DNA of 64,000 bases from Capnocytophaga stomatis (GCF_002302635.1 NZ_CP022387.1:1426001-1490000); one strand, 5' to 3'. Positions 8,446 to 17,501 are shown, counted from the stretch's first letter. The notes: generated by a model from the sequence alone, not told the origin. A program made the numbers and translations.

Positions 8446-10629
8446 TTACTGCACCAACTCAAAATCCAATTGTTTTTTGAGTAAATCAGTATTTTTAACG
8501 CGTACAACTACTTCATCTCCAAGCTGATACATATTTTTAGTCACCTCCCCTACTAAAGCGTATTGTTTCTCATCGAAAATATAATAATCGTCCTTAATAT
8601 CACGGGTTCTGACCAAACCTTCGCATTTGTTTTCCACAATTTCCACATAAATTCCCCATTCGGTAACGCCCGAAATAACACCCGCAAAATGCTGATTCTT
8701 ATGATTTTCCATATATTTCACCTGCATATACTTAATCGAATCACGCTCGGCAGACGAAGCCAAATTCTCCATCTGTGAAGAATGTTTACATTTAGTTTCG
8801 TAAAGTTCCTGTTTTTCAGAAGGTTGATTATCTAAATATTTCTGCAACAATCGGTGTACCATCACATCAGGATAACGACGAATAGGCGAAGTAAAATGCG
8901 TATAGAAATCAAACGCCAAACCATAATGACCAATATTATCCGTTGAATATGAGGCTTTTGCCATAGAACGAATAGCAAGCGTATCCACCAAATTCTGTTC
9001 CTTTTTGCCTTTTACTTCCTCCAAAAGGGAATTCAGCGAGTGCGTAATACTTTTCTTGTCCTTCATATTGATGCCATAACCGAAACGAGAAATCACCCCG
9101 TTAAGCTGCATCAATTTTTCGTCATCGGGCTCATCGTGAACACGATAGACAAAAGTTTTCTTCTGTTTGGCAACAAATTCGGCTACTTTTCGGTTTGCCA
9201 ACAACATAAATTCCTCAATAAGTTTATTAGCATCTTTGCTTTCTTTGAAATAAACGTGCGTTGGATTGTCGTTTTCATCCAAATGGAATTTCACTTCGAT
9301 TTTATCAAAAGAGATAGCTCCTAATCGCATTCGTTTGGTACGCAGTTTTTTAGCCAAATCATTGAAGATTAAAATGGTATTTTCTAAGGGAATAGGCAAT
9401 AGGGAATAGGCATTAGATTCTGTACCACTATTGCCTATTGCCTCTTCCCTATTGCCTTCTGTCTCAATAATTTCCTGTGCTTCTTCGTACGTTAATCGAT
9501 GGTCTGATTTGATAACCGTTCTTCCGAGCCAAGTATTTAAAATTTCAGCTTTTTTGTTCATTTCAAAAACGGCTGAAAAGGTGTACTTTTCCTCATTCGG
9601 ACGCAACGAACACGCAAAATTCGACAGTACTTCGGGGAGCATCGGCACTACCCTATCCACCAAATACACGGAAGTAGCTCGGTTATAGGCTTCTTCGTCC
9701 AAAATCGTTCCCTCCTGAACATAGTGCGACACGTCGGCGATATGCACCCCGATTTCGTAATTTCCGTTTTCGAGAATTTCAAACGAAAGGGCATCGTCAA
9801 AATCCTTGGCATCTTTCGGGTCGATGGTGAAAGTCAGCACATCGCGCATATCTCTGCGTTTGGCGATTTCTTCCGCAGTGATGGAAGTATCCAACTGCTT
9901 AGCAAAGGCTTCAACTTCTTCCGGAAAGGCGTACGGCAAGCCATATTCCGCCAAAATGGAATGCATCTCGGTGGTTTGCTCCCCGGGTTTTCCAAGGATT
10001 TGCTCAATCACCCCGAAAGGTGAATTGGATTTCCCTTCCCATTTTTCAATACGCACGATGACTTTATCGCCATTTTCTGCTCCGTTGATATCGTTTTTCG
10101 ACACGAAAATATCGGTGTACATTCGGTGGTCGGTCGGCAACACAAAAGCGAAATTCTTCTGCATTTGCACCACACCCACAAAACGTACTTTATTGCGTTC
10201 CAACACTTTAGTAACCTCACCTTCCAATTTTTTTCCATTTCTGAAACGTGGAAAAACGTACACTTCCACCAAATCGCCGTGCAAGGCTTTATTCAGTAAA
10301 TTTGACGGTACAAAAATATCTTCATCTAACTCATCAACAGCTACATAGGCATTTCCTCGTGAGGTAACATCTACCACTCCTTTATAGTAATTCTGGAACG
10401 GAATGGCTTTGTATTTGCCACGTTCTGGCTCCAAGATTCTCTTTTTTTCTTTAAGCTGAACCAATTTTTTTATGAGCATATCTCGCCCTGAAGCGTCAGA
10501 AATGTTTAACTTTGCCGCAATCTGTTTGTAATTGAACGATTCTTTTTGGTTGGCTTCCAACACGGAAAAAATACCTTTTGTAAGTTCGTGTTTTTTAATT
10601 TTTACCAATTTTTTTTTTCGTTTTGACAT
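8446..10629 (-). CDS. rnr: Ribonuclease R
   Basis: 727 residues. Order of domains: basic N-terminus and winged helix, two cold-shock/OB domains, RNB catalytic domain with the metal-binding TIDPKDAKDFDDAL (about residue 275), and the YTHFTSPIRRYPD motif, then a C-terminal S1 domain (HFAGVISGVTEWGIYVE). It is a processive 3'-to-5' exonuclease that degrades structured RNA. Within the RNB domain, between 'QEIIET' and 'NTILIFNDLAKK', there are about 25 extra residues encoded by an ATTGCCTATTGCC-type repeat (9387-9461), which keeps the frame. Otherwise the length and motifs are typical. Confidence 0.95.
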   Translation of the reverse strand: MSKRKKKLVKIKKHELTKGIFSVLEANQKESFNYKQIAAKLNISDASGRDMLIKKLVQLKEKKRILEPERGKYKAIPFQNYYKGVVDVTSRGNAYVAVDELDEDIFVPSNLLNKALHGDLVEVYVFPRFRNGKKLEGEVTKVLERNKVRFVGVVQMQKNFAFVLPTDHRMYTDIFVSKNDINGAENGDKVIVRIEKWEGKSNSPFGVIEQILGKPGEQTTEMHSILAEYGLPYAFPEEVEAFAKQLDTSITAEEIAKRRDMRDVLTFTIDPKDAKDFDDALSFEILENGNYEIGVHIADVSHYVQEGTILDEEAYNRATSVYLVDRVVPMLPEVLSNFACSLRPNEEKYTFSAVFEMNKKAEILNTWLGRTVIKSDHRLTYEEAQEIIETEGNREEAIGNSGTESNAYSLLPIPLENTILIFNDLAKKLRTKRMRLGAISFDKIEVKFHLDENDNPTHVYFKESKDANKLIEEFMLLANRKVAEFVAKQKKTFVYRVHDEPDDEKLMQLNGVISRFGYGINMKDKKSITHSLNSLLEEVKGKKEQNLVDTLAIRSMAKASYSTDNIGHYGLAFDFYTHFTSPIRRYPDVMVHRLLQKYLDNQPSEKQELYETKCKHSSQMENLASSAERDSIKYMQVKYMENHKNQHFAGVISGVTEWGIYVEIVENKCEGLVRTRDIKDDYYIFDEKQYALVGEVTKNMYQLGDEVVVRVKNTDLLKKQLDFELVQ
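9387..9461. repeat. GGCAATAGGGAATAGG-type inverted repeat inserted in rnr
   Basis: About 75 bp made of short units such as GGGAATAGGCAATAGGGAAT on the left and CCTATTGCCTCTTCCC on the right, which pair around an ~18-bp centre. It is low complexity and unlike the flanking coding sequence, and being a multiple of three it adds about 25 residues to RNase R. Confidence 0.75.
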
Positions 10630-11593
10630 AATCTTTATTTATATAAAGTCCGAAAAATAAGAAAAAAAATTGAAAAACCAATATTTTTTTGATTTTATTC
10701 CAAAAATTAAAAAAAACGAATTTTTTAAATTATGAACAATTAAATTTAAAGAATAAAATTTTTTTTGAAACAAAAGAAGAGGGTTATTATTATTACTCTG
10801 TTGAAATTATTAAAAAATAGAATTTTAAAAATTTGCTTTTTTAAGAATTGACAAATTACCATTAGTTATTAACAATTCTTAATTATATAAAAATTTGAAA
10901 ATCAGTGATTTTATTTTTATTGTTAATATCTTATTTTATAAATAAACAGCTTCTTTTTGATAAGTTTTACGCTTTAAAATTGTTGATAACTGTTGAATAA
11001 GTATGCATATTTTCACAAAAAATAAATTTGCTTTTTTCTTTTTTGTGTTTGTATGTACAACCTGCTGAAAAAAGCAAGTTTTTTATCCGATTTTTACTTT
11101 AAAAGTTATCTACAATTTAATATTTTTCAACTTAATTTATTTTCAATAAGTTAATAAAAGTTATTTACAAAGGTGTTGATAGCTATCAAATCACCTTTAC
11201 AAAATGAAGAAATTTAAAAACGCTTTCTCGTTTCAATCAGCAGAAATATTTTTTTTCATTTTTGGTTAGTCAGCTTTTTTAAAAATTAGGAATATGATTG
11301 ATGAATTTCATAAATATATTTTCGGACATTAAATATCTCATAAATAGTAAATTATTGTTTTAGAAAGAATGTTGTTTTTTGGCAATTTTTTTATTTCTAA
11401 TGAAAAATTCTTTCTTCTTTAATTAAAAAAATATTTTTTTGAATGTAATCATTAGTTTTTTTCAAAAAAATATCTTAACTTTAACCTCGAAAAAATATGA
11501 AAATTTTAAGTTAAAATTTTCAAAAAACTGAGACTTTAAAAGCATAATAATCAATCTGTTGTTATTTTTTATTATGTTAAAATCACGACTTCT
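10630..11593. other. Long AT-rich gene-free gap; candidate replication origin
   Basis: About 960 bp between divergent rnr and glgB with no credible gene, rich in A/T runs. DnaA-box-like 9-mers (consensus TTATCCACA) occur at 10866-10874 (TTATTAACA), 10981-10989 (TGTTGATAA, reverse), 11106-11114 (TTATCTACA) and 11161-11169 (TTATTTACA). A near-perfect palindrome covers 11169-11198. To the left most genes run on the minus strand, and from here to 53.7 kb almost all run on the plus strand, as expected for leading-strand bias on either side of an origin. Three parS-like sites lie 9 kb away. All boxes have mismatches, so this stays an inference. Confidence 0.4.
11169..11198. repeat. 30-bp palindrome in the candidate origin
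   Basis: AAAGGTGTTGATAG followed directly by CTATCAA-AT-CACCTTT: the two halves are complementary except for a 2-nt insertion. It overlaps the last DnaA-like box by one base and contains a TGTTGATAG sequence. It could be a protein-binding site or a cruciform. Confidence 0.6.
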
Positions 11594-13573
11594 ATGTTTT
11601 CTATTTTAAAAACAGATACGCTATTACAAAAATTTGCTGATGAAATTCAGGCTCGTCACGCACATTTTCTGCAAACTCAAAAAGTAATGCGAGGAGATTG
11701 CGTTCGTTTGTCCGATAATTTGAATTCTCATTTGTTTTACGGATTGCATCTATCAGAAAATCAGTGGATTTTACGCGAATGGGCTCCAAATGCAACGAAA
11801 ATATATCTGCTTTGCAATAATAACGATTGGCAGACCAACGAAAAATATGCTTTTCAGAAGATAGACAATGAAAATTGGGAAATTCGTTTGCCGAAATCGG
11901 AACTTTCGCACGGCGATTTGTACAAATTGTACGTAGAATGGCAAGGTGGCGGAGCGGAAAGGCTTCCTTCGCACGCTCGAAGAGTGGTTCAGGACGAATA
12001 CACTAAAGTTTTCACCGCTCAAGTTTGGCAGCCCGAAATGGTTTACGAGTGGAAGAATTCGCGTCCCGACAACAATGAACCGCCTTTGATTTACGAGGCA
12101 CACATCGGGATGGCTTCCGAGCTTCGGAAAGTGGCAACTTTTACCGAATTCCGATTGTTTGTACTGCCTCGCATCGCAGAGTTGGGCTACAATACCATTC
12201 AACTGATGGCAATTCAGGAACATCCGTATTACGGTTCGTTCGGTTATCAGGTGGCGAATTTTTTCGCGGTGAGTTCCCGTTTCGGAACGCCCGAAGAACT
12301 TAAAGAGTTGATAGACACGGCTCACGGATTGGGAATAAAAGTCATTTTGGATATTGTGCATTCACATTCGGTGAGCAACGAGTCGGAAGGATTGGGCTTT
12401 TTTGACGGCACGGATTATCTGTATTTCCATTCGGGAGAGCGGGGAAAACATCCACAGTGGGATTCGCGTTTGTTCGATTACGGAAAACCACAAGTGCTTA
12501 ATTTTCTGCTTTCTAATTGTAAATATTGGTTGGAAGAATTTCAGTTTGACGGCTTCCGATTTGATGGCGTAACCAGTATGATTTATTTCGACCACGGATT
12601 GGGAAAAGCCTTCACGGAATATTCTTTATATTACGATGGAAATCAAGATGTTGATGCGATAACATATCTGACGTTAGCAAATCAGGTTATTCACGAAATA
12701 TATCCGAAAGCCATCACAGTTGCCGAAGAAATGAGTGGAATCCCGGGTTTGGCATTTCCTATCGAAGGTGGCGGAATGGGATTTGATTACAAAATGCATA
12801 TGGGCGTGCCTGATTATTGGATAAAACTTTTGGAAGATTACAAGGACGAAGATTGGCACGTGGGTGATATCTATTACGAATTAACCAACAAACGAGCCGA
12901 AGAAAAAACTGTAAGTTATGCCGAAAGCCACGACCAAGCTTTGGTGGGTGACAAAACGATTTTTTTCCGTTTGGCAGACAAGGAAATCTACACGGGAATG
13001 AGCGTTTTTGACCAAAATTTGGTAATTGACAGAGCCATTGCACTTCATAAGATGATTCGTTTGGTAACCATTACCACAGCTGGAAACGGATATTTGGCGT
13101 TTATGGGTAACGAATGGGGACATCCCGAATGGATTGATTTTCCGCGTGAAGGAAATGATTGGAGTTACGACCACGCTCGTCGTTTGTGGAGTTTGCTTGA
13201 TGATGAAAATCTGAAATTCAAGTATTTGAATAACTTTGATAAGGCGATGATTCATTTCGTGAGAGAAAATCAATTGCTCAAAGAAATGCCAACTATTTTG
13301 GTTCGCGACAATGAACGTCAGATTTTAGCTTTTGAACGAAGCGGATTTTTGTTTGTGTTCAATTTCAATCCGTCCGAGTCGTTTAATAATTATGAGTTTG
13401 AGGTAGAAGCAGGAAAATACACCTATGTTTTAAATTCGGACAATCCGAACTTTGGAGGGCAAAATCGTATCGATGAAAATGTCGAGCATTTTACGCAGTA
13501 CAAATACAAAAAGAATCTGATTAGTTTGTACATTCCGTCAAGGTTGGCTATTGTTTTGAAAGTGAATAAATAA
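11594..13573 (+). CDS. glgB: 1,4-alpha-glucan branching enzyme (eukaryote-like GH13 type)
   Basis: 659 residues. An N-terminal CBM48-like module (WILREWAPNATKIYLLC, about 55-150) is followed by a GH13 barrel with YEAHIGMA, DIVHSHSV, nucleophile Asp in DGFRFDGVTSM (about residue 322), acid/base Glu in AEEMSG (about 378) and ESHDQA with the third catalytic Asp. The GVTSMIYFDHG form is that of the eukaryotic-like GH13_8 group rather than the E. coli type. It makes alpha-1,6 branches in glycogen. First gene of the glycogen locus and divergent from rnr across the AT-rich gap. Confidence 0.93.
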   Translation: MFSILKTDTLLQKFADEIQARHAHFLQTQKVMRGDCVRLSDNLNSHLFYGLHLSENQWILREWAPNATKIYLLCNNNDWQTNEKYAFQKIDNENWEIRLPKSELSHGDLYKLYVEWQGGGAERLPSHARRVVQDEYTKVFTAQVWQPEMVYEWKNSRPDNNEPPLIYEAHIGMASELRKVATFTEFRLFVLPRIAELGYNTIQLMAIQEHPYYGSFGYQVANFFAVSSRFGTPEELKELIDTAHGLGIKVILDIVHSHSVSNESEGLGFFDGTDYLYFHSGERGKHPQWDSRLFDYGKPQVLNFLLSNCKYWLEEFQFDGFRFDGVTSMIYFDHGLGKAFTEYSLYYDGNQDVDAITYLTLANQVIHEIYPKAITVAEEMSGIPGLAFPIEGGGMGFDYKMHMGVPDYWIKLLEDYKDEDWHVGDIYYELTNKRAEEKTVSYAESHDQALVGDKTIFFRLADKEIYTGMSVFDQNLVIDRAIALHKMIRLVTITTAGNGYLAFMGNEWGHPEWIDFPREGNDWSYDHARRLWSLLDDENLKFKYLNNFDKAMIHFVRENQLLKEMPTILVRDNERQILAFERSGFLFVFNFNPSESFNNYEFEVEAGKYTYVLNSDNPNFGGQNRIDENVEHFTQYKYKKNLISLYIPSRLAIVLKVNK

Positions 13574-13659
13574 TAATTAACAATGAACAATGGATGACAA
13601 TTAACAATGTTCATTATAAAAATTGTTCATTATTCATTGTAAACTGTTCATTGTAAGGT
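13574..13659. repeat. AACAATGAACAATG-type repeat, left flank of the four-helix-bundle gene
   Basis: The 86-bp gap consists of AACAATGAACAATGG / TTGTTCATTATTCATTGT units forming an imperfect inverted repeat. Bases 13607-13630 recur exactly at 14061-14084 on the other side of the gene. Confidence 0.75.
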
Positions 13660-14013
13660 ATGAAGAAAGAAAATACATTAAAAATAAAAACTTTTGATTT
13701 CTCTTTACGGATTGTCAAACTTACGAAATTATTGGTAGATAATCGAAAAGAATTCATCATAACCAAACAATTATTACGAAGTGGAGCATTGGTAAGAGAG
13801 GCTGAATATGCTGAAAGTAAAAGGGATTTCATTCACAAACTGCATATTGCATTGAAAGAAGCGAATGAAACAGAGTATTGGATAGAACTTTTGTATAAAT
13901 CTGATTATATAAACGTTACAGAATTTGATTCTGTTTCAACGGATTTAAAAGAGATTTTAAAATTACTAATATCAAGTATAAAAACTATTAAGCGAACAAT
14001 AAATAACAATTAA
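13660..14013 (+). CDS. Four-helix-bundle protein (23S rRNA intervening-sequence/S23 family)
   Basis: 117 residues, all-helical. The family signature is visible as F.FSLRIVKL..LL, the RSG-x-L-VREAEYAES-x-RDFIHKLHIALKEANETEYWIELL block (about residues 45-87) and a C-terminal helix with LLISSIKTIK. These proteins were first found in spirochaete 23S rRNA insertions and resemble the Avd accessory protein of diversity-generating retroelements; the biochemical role is unknown. Here it lies inside a protein-gene operon, not in rRNA, and both sides carry the same repeat, as if it came in as a cassette between glgB and the debranching gene. No reverse transcriptase is nearby. Confidence 0.85.
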   Translation: MKKENTLKIKTFDFSLRIVKLTKLLVDNRKEFIITKQLLRSGALVREAEYAESKRDFIHKLHIALKEANETEYWIELLYKSDYINVTEFDSVSTDLKEILKLLISSIKTIKRTINNN

Positions 14014-14139
14014 CAATGAGTAGCAAATAACAATTAACAATGAATAGTTATTCAAATAAAATGTTCATTATAAAAATTGTTCATCGACAAAAATTGTTCA
14101 CTGTTCATTGTAATTTGTTCTTTAAAAAACTAAAATAAT
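14014..14139. repeat. AACAATTAACAATG-type repeat, right flank of the four-helix-bundle gene
   Basis: About 126 bp of AACAATTAACAATGA units followed by TTGTTCA/TTCATTGT units in the opposite sense, matching the left flank. It contains an exact 24-bp direct copy (14061-14084) of 13607-13630. Confidence 0.75.
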
Positions 14140-16089
14140 ATGAGTTATTTAACATTCAAAAAGAAAGAATTAATCAACTTGGAGTATTCTCTTGACAGAG
14201 AGCTTCTTGGCACCAATCGCGGGGGCGGATACAGCTCCTCTACCCTTGTGTTTTGCAACACCCGAAAATATCACGGACTTTTAGTCGTTCCGCTTGAAAA
14301 TTGCAGAGGATTGAATCACGTTTTGCTCTCTTCGCTCGATGAAACCATCATTCAGCACGGACGCGAATTCAATTTTGCGGTGCATCAATATCCCGAAACT
14401 TACGAACCTCGCGGACACAAATATATCGTGGACGTTTCCTACGAAAAAGCCTTTACGGTCATTTATCAGGTGGGAGGCGTAACGCTCAAAAAGGAAATCT
14501 TGATGGTACATAATGAACCTCAGGTTTTGGTTCGTTACACTTTGCTCGAAGCCCACTCCCCTACTAAGTTGAGGTTGAATCCGTTATTAGCATTTCGGGA
14601 CATTCATTCGCTTAGTAAAGCCAACGATTTGGCAAATAAAAACATTGAAAAAATTGATGGAGGAATCAAAGCCAAACTTTATCCCGATTTCCCATATTTG
14701 CATTTACAATTAAGCCAAGAATCTGATTTTGAATATAATCCGAATTGGAATTACAATATTTTCTATAAGAAAGAAAAAGAACGCGGATACGATTATACGG
14801 AAGATTTGCTTACGCTCGGCTATTTCGAGTTGAGCATCAAAAAAGGCGAAAGTGTTGTATTTTCGGCAAGTACGGAGGAAAATAACAGCAAGCAACTCAA
14901 ACAAAAATTCACCCGACTTATCAATCAGCGACGTGAACGAAATTCCTTTGAGGAATGCCTCCACTACTCTGCCTCGCAGTTTTTGATTCAAAAAGCGGGT
15001 GAAATTCGCGTAAAAGAAGGCTATCATTGGTATAACAGCAACACGCGTGACACGTTCATCGCCTTGCCGGGAATTGCCTTGGCGGAAAATACTCAAAAAA
15101 CGTTTGAAGACGTACTTACATCAACCAAAAAATATTTCTCTAACGGGCTTTTTGAAAAGACGATAAGCACGCACGTAGCTCATCCTCAGTATGATGCCGA
15201 TACGTCTTTGTGGTTTTTCTGGACGATTCAGCAGTACGAAAAATACACCAAAAAAACGGCAAAACAGCTTTGGAAAGAATTTGGCGAAATGATGCAAACC
15301 ATTTTGGAAACCTATCGAAATGGGCAACACAAAACCATACGAATGGACAGCAACGGACTCATTTGGTCGGAAGATATTAGCCGTCCGCTTACGTGGGTTG
15401 ATGCTCAGTTTGACGGCGGTGCGATTGTTCCGCGAAATGGTTACGTGGTGGAGGTTAATGCTTTGTGGTACAACGCCGTATGTTACGCATTGGCTTTGGC
15501 AGAAGCCTCAAAGGATAAAGATTTTCTGAAAGAATGGAGCGATTTACCTACGATGATTGCTGAAAATTTCAATCAAACCTTTTGGATTGCTGACAAAAAA
15601 TACTTGGCAGATTATGTGAATTATGCTCATCAAAATCGTGATGTTCGCCCCAATCAGTTGATAACTTGTGCGTTGGCGTATTCTCCTTTGGATGAGCGAA
15701 GTAAGAAACGCGTTTTGGACATTGTCAGACAAGAATTGCTCACACCACGAGGATTGCGTTCGTTATCACCTAAAAATAAAAGTTACGAAAGCGTAAGTAT
15801 TGGCAACGTGTACGACCGTGACCGAGCTACATTTAACGGGTCGGTACATCCTTGGTTTATAGGATTTTATATAGAAGCTCATTTAAAAATTTATGGAAAA
15901 ACCTATATCCCTGATGCAGAAGCAATTTTAGCTGATTTTGAGGAAGAATTAAGCGGACACGGTGTAAGTACCATTTCGGCTATTTACGATGGAAATCCGC
16001 CATTTCGTTCGCGAGGTTGCATTTCCAAAGCCCGAAATGTAGCCGAAATCCTTCGAGCCAAACAGCTGACAATGAGTTATGAGTTGTAG
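14140..16089 (+). CDS. Glycogen debranching enzyme (amylo-alpha-1,6-glucosidase type)
   Basis: 649 residues. The N-terminal GDE_N-like beta domain begins LLGTNRGGGYSSSTLVFCNTRKYHGLLV, which is typical of bacterial and archaeal debranching enzymes. The C-terminal (alpha/alpha)6 domain of GH133 type has DTFIALPGIAL near 305, DSNGLIWSEDISRPLTWVDAQ (acidic catalytic region, about 400-416) and YDRDRATFNGSVHPWFIGFYIEA near 560. It removes alpha-1,6 branches during glycogen breakdown. It pairs with glgB, the GT and GH57 genes around it; a repeat cassette separates it from glgB and an accessory island from the GT. Confidence 0.92.
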   Translation: MSYLTFKKKELINLEYSLDRELLGTNRGGGYSSSTLVFCNTRKYHGLLVVPLENCRGLNHVLLSSLDETIIQHGREFNFAVHQYPETYEPRGHKYIVDVSYEKAFTVIYQVGGVTLKKEILMVHNEPQVLVRYTLLEAHSPTKLRLNPLLAFRDIHSLSKANDLANKNIEKIDGGIKAKLYPDFPYLHLQLSQESDFEYNPNWNYNIFYKKEKERGYDYTEDLLTLGYFELSIKKGESVVFSASTEENNSKQLKQKFTRLINQRRERNSFEECLHYSASQFLIQKAGEIRVKEGYHWYNSNTRDTFIALPGIALAENTQKTFEDVLTSTKKYFSNGLFEKTISTHVAHPQYDADTSLWFFWTIQQYEKYTKKTAKQLWKEFGEMMQTILETYRNGQHKTIRMDSNGLIWSEDISRPLTWVDAQFDGGAIVPRNGYVVEVNALWYNAVCYALALAEASKDKDFLKEWSDLPTMIAENFNQTFWIADKKYLADYVNYAHQNRDVRPNQLITCALAYSPLDERSKKRVLDIVRQELLTPRGLRSLSPKNKSYESVSIGNVYDRDRATFNGSVHPWFIGFYIEAHLKIYGKTYIPDAEAILADFEEELSGHGVSTISAIYDGNPPFRSRGCISKARNVAEILRAKQLTMSYEL

Positions 16090-16146
16090 TAAAAGTAATC
16101 TGCGTTTTAGAGAAAAAGATTTTTAAAAATTAGCAAACATAAATAT

Positions 16147-16452
16147 ATGAGAAATCTTTTTATAAGTAAAAAAATGATTGAAATAGAATCTGACAGGATG
16201 AGTGTATGTATGGCAGATGATATGTATAAACATAATATATTTTCTGAATTTCCTGAGAATATATCAATGGAAGTACTTATTAATAAACTTTTAGAAATTC
16301 ATCCTCTTACAAAACATTGGGCAGTATGGGCAGGAAATCACGAAACACATATACATATAAAGGACATTGACGGAAATTGGTTGATAGACAAAAAAATGAC
16401 TATAAAGAAGTTTTTTAGAGATGTTGATAAGTATGTTTATTTTTACAGATAG
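16147..16452 (+). CDS. Hypothetical protein
   Basis: 101 residues, unrecognised. It is a soluble, mixed alpha/beta-looking sequence with two Met-rich starts (MRNLFISKKM), a central WAVWAGNHETHIHI strand pair and a basic end. It begins 57 bp after the debranching enzyme and is followed by a DUF1493-like gene, so it belongs to the accessory island 16.1-20.0 kb. The size and company resemble immunity-type or effector-associated small proteins, but that is a guess. Confidence 0.55.
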   Translation: MRNLFISKKMIEIESDRMSVCMADDMYKHNIFSEFPENISMEVLINKLLEIHPLTKHWAVWAGNHETHIHIKDIDGNWLIDKKMTIKKFFRDVDKYVYFYR

Positions 16453-16516
16453 TAAAGATGGAATGTGTTTCGTCAGAATATTTGTATAAAAAAAAACAAA
16501 AAATGAAATAAGTTTT

Positions 16517-16837
16517 GTGGTAAATACTGATTATAATAAATTGTATGCTCTCATTTTTGAGATTACTAACCGACAAGTAACGGAAGCCGATGATAATTTT
16601 CGATTGGAGGAAGATTTAGGAATTTACGGTGATGAGGCAGTTGATTTTATTACTCGTTATGCTGAAATGTTTCAGGTTGATGTAAGTGAGTTTCCTGTTT
16701 ATGAGTATTTTAATGTGGAGGCTGATTCCGTTTCTCTGTTCTTTCGTAAATTGTTCGGGTTTTCAAAAAAGAAAAAAACACTAACTATTTTTGATTTAAA
16801 AAAAGGAATTATAAACAAAAAAATAAATAAAGAATAA
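16517..16837 (+). CDS. DUF1493-like protein (acyl-carrier-like fold)
   Basis: 106 residues starting from GTG at 16517 (no usable ATG nearby). Residues about 8-70 fit the DUF1493 pattern: LRLEEDLG-type acidic turn FRLEEDLGIYGDEAVDFITRYAEMFQVDVSEF, then FPVYEYF. The tail is lysine-rich. DUF1493 proteins are small, ACP-like in shape and of unknown role, often in variable regions. The same frame, after several stops, continues as an acidic serine/threonine-rich coding-like tract (16871-17044). Confidence 0.6.
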   Translation: MVNTDYNKLYALIFEITNRQVTEADDNFRLEEDLGIYGDEAVDFITRYAEMFQVDVSEFPVYEYFNVEADSVSLFFRKLFGFSKKKKTLTIFDLKKGIINKKINKE

Positions 16838-16870
16838 AACAGATAATACGTAGAATCTTTATCTTTATAA

Positions 16871-17044
16871 GAAGAAAATACTTCTACACGTGAAGAAACA
16901 AAATCTTCTGATGAAGAAAATATTTCTACTAATGAATATTATGATTATTCTGATAAATTATTTAATTCTTCATTAGAATATAAAAATTCTACTGATGAAG
17001 ATTTTAATTCTACATCTGTTTTATTAAAAAATCAACAAGAATAA
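16871..17044 (+). pseudogene. Start-less acidic Ser/Thr/Asn-rich coding tract
   Basis: A 57-codon open frame that begins right after a TAA and lacks any ATG, GTG or TTG near its start. The peptide is rich in E, N, S and T (EENTSTREETKSSDEENIST and similar) with loose repeats of 'TSDEE' type, and it lies in the same frame as the DUF1493-like gene upstream after four intervening stops. It reads like the tail of a decayed gene, or a natural low-complexity spacer. Confidence 0.35.
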
Positions 17045-17073
17045 CTATTTTTATAATATAAAAACAAATTAAG

Positions 17074-17385
17074 ATGAGAAAAAGGTCATTTGCCGAAATC
17101 ATCACATCGGCACAACTGTTAGTAAAAGCCCTCACCGAACGAGGTGAAAATTTGCCTGTGGGTGTTACCGCTCAAATGCGTGACAAACTAAACACTGCCT
17201 ACCAAAAAGCAGCGGAGGTCAATGTAGAACAGGAAAAACTTAAAGCTCAACTCAAAGAAAAAACCGCCGAGTTAGAAAAACATATTGCCGAAACGGAAGA
17301 GGTATATGCCTTTTTGAAAAAATACATCAAAATGGGCGAACCGCAAGAACGTTGGCGAGAGTTTGGTTTTGAGGATAAACGATAG
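17074..17385 (+). CDS. Coiled-coil hypothetical protein
   Basis: 103 residues, unrecognised function. A short N-terminal RKRSFAEIITSAQLLVKALTE helix is followed by a strongly predicted coiled coil (about residues 45-80; repeated K/E with A and L at heptad spacing) and a C-terminal QERWREFGFEDKR. Codon use is less A/T-extreme than its neighbours. Downstream is a palindromic GTGCGTATGCGATACGTAC-type sequence (about 17435-17453). Confidence 0.6.
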   Translation: MRKRSFAEIITSAQLLVKALTERGENLPVGVTAQMRDKLNTAYQKAAEVNVEQEKLKAQLKEKTAELEKHIAETEEVYAFLKKYIKMGEPQERWREFGFEDKR

Positions 17386-17434
17386 GTGGTAAGATTGCAG
17401 GGAGTAAGCGTATAAATATCCGTTCGGTTACAGG

Positions 17435-17453
17435 TGCGTATGCGATACGTACT
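17435..17453. repeat. Short imperfect palindrome after the coiled-coil gene
   Basis: GTGCGTATGCGATACGTAC, nearly self-complementary and noticeably more GC-rich than the surrounding DNA. It may be one unit of a dispersed repeat or a remnant terminator. Confidence 0.3.
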
Positions 17454-17501
17454 AACATTCACAATAAATAATGTCTGTTTATTGATGTTAAAAATAAATT
17501 T

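Noticed and set aside
9806-10348. Plus-strand open frame opposite rnr
   Set aside because: It is antisense to the N-terminal part of RNase R, is low complexity in Ser and Lys, and has no promoter or motif.
11771-12361. Minus-strand open frame opposite glgB
   Set aside because: Fully inside the branching-enzyme gene, which has intact catalytic motifs; no independent evidence.
17247-17462. Minus-strand open frame over the coiled-coil gene and downstream palindrome
   Set aside because: Overlaps a better gene and its Cys/Thr/Arg-rich peptide derives from a palindrome.
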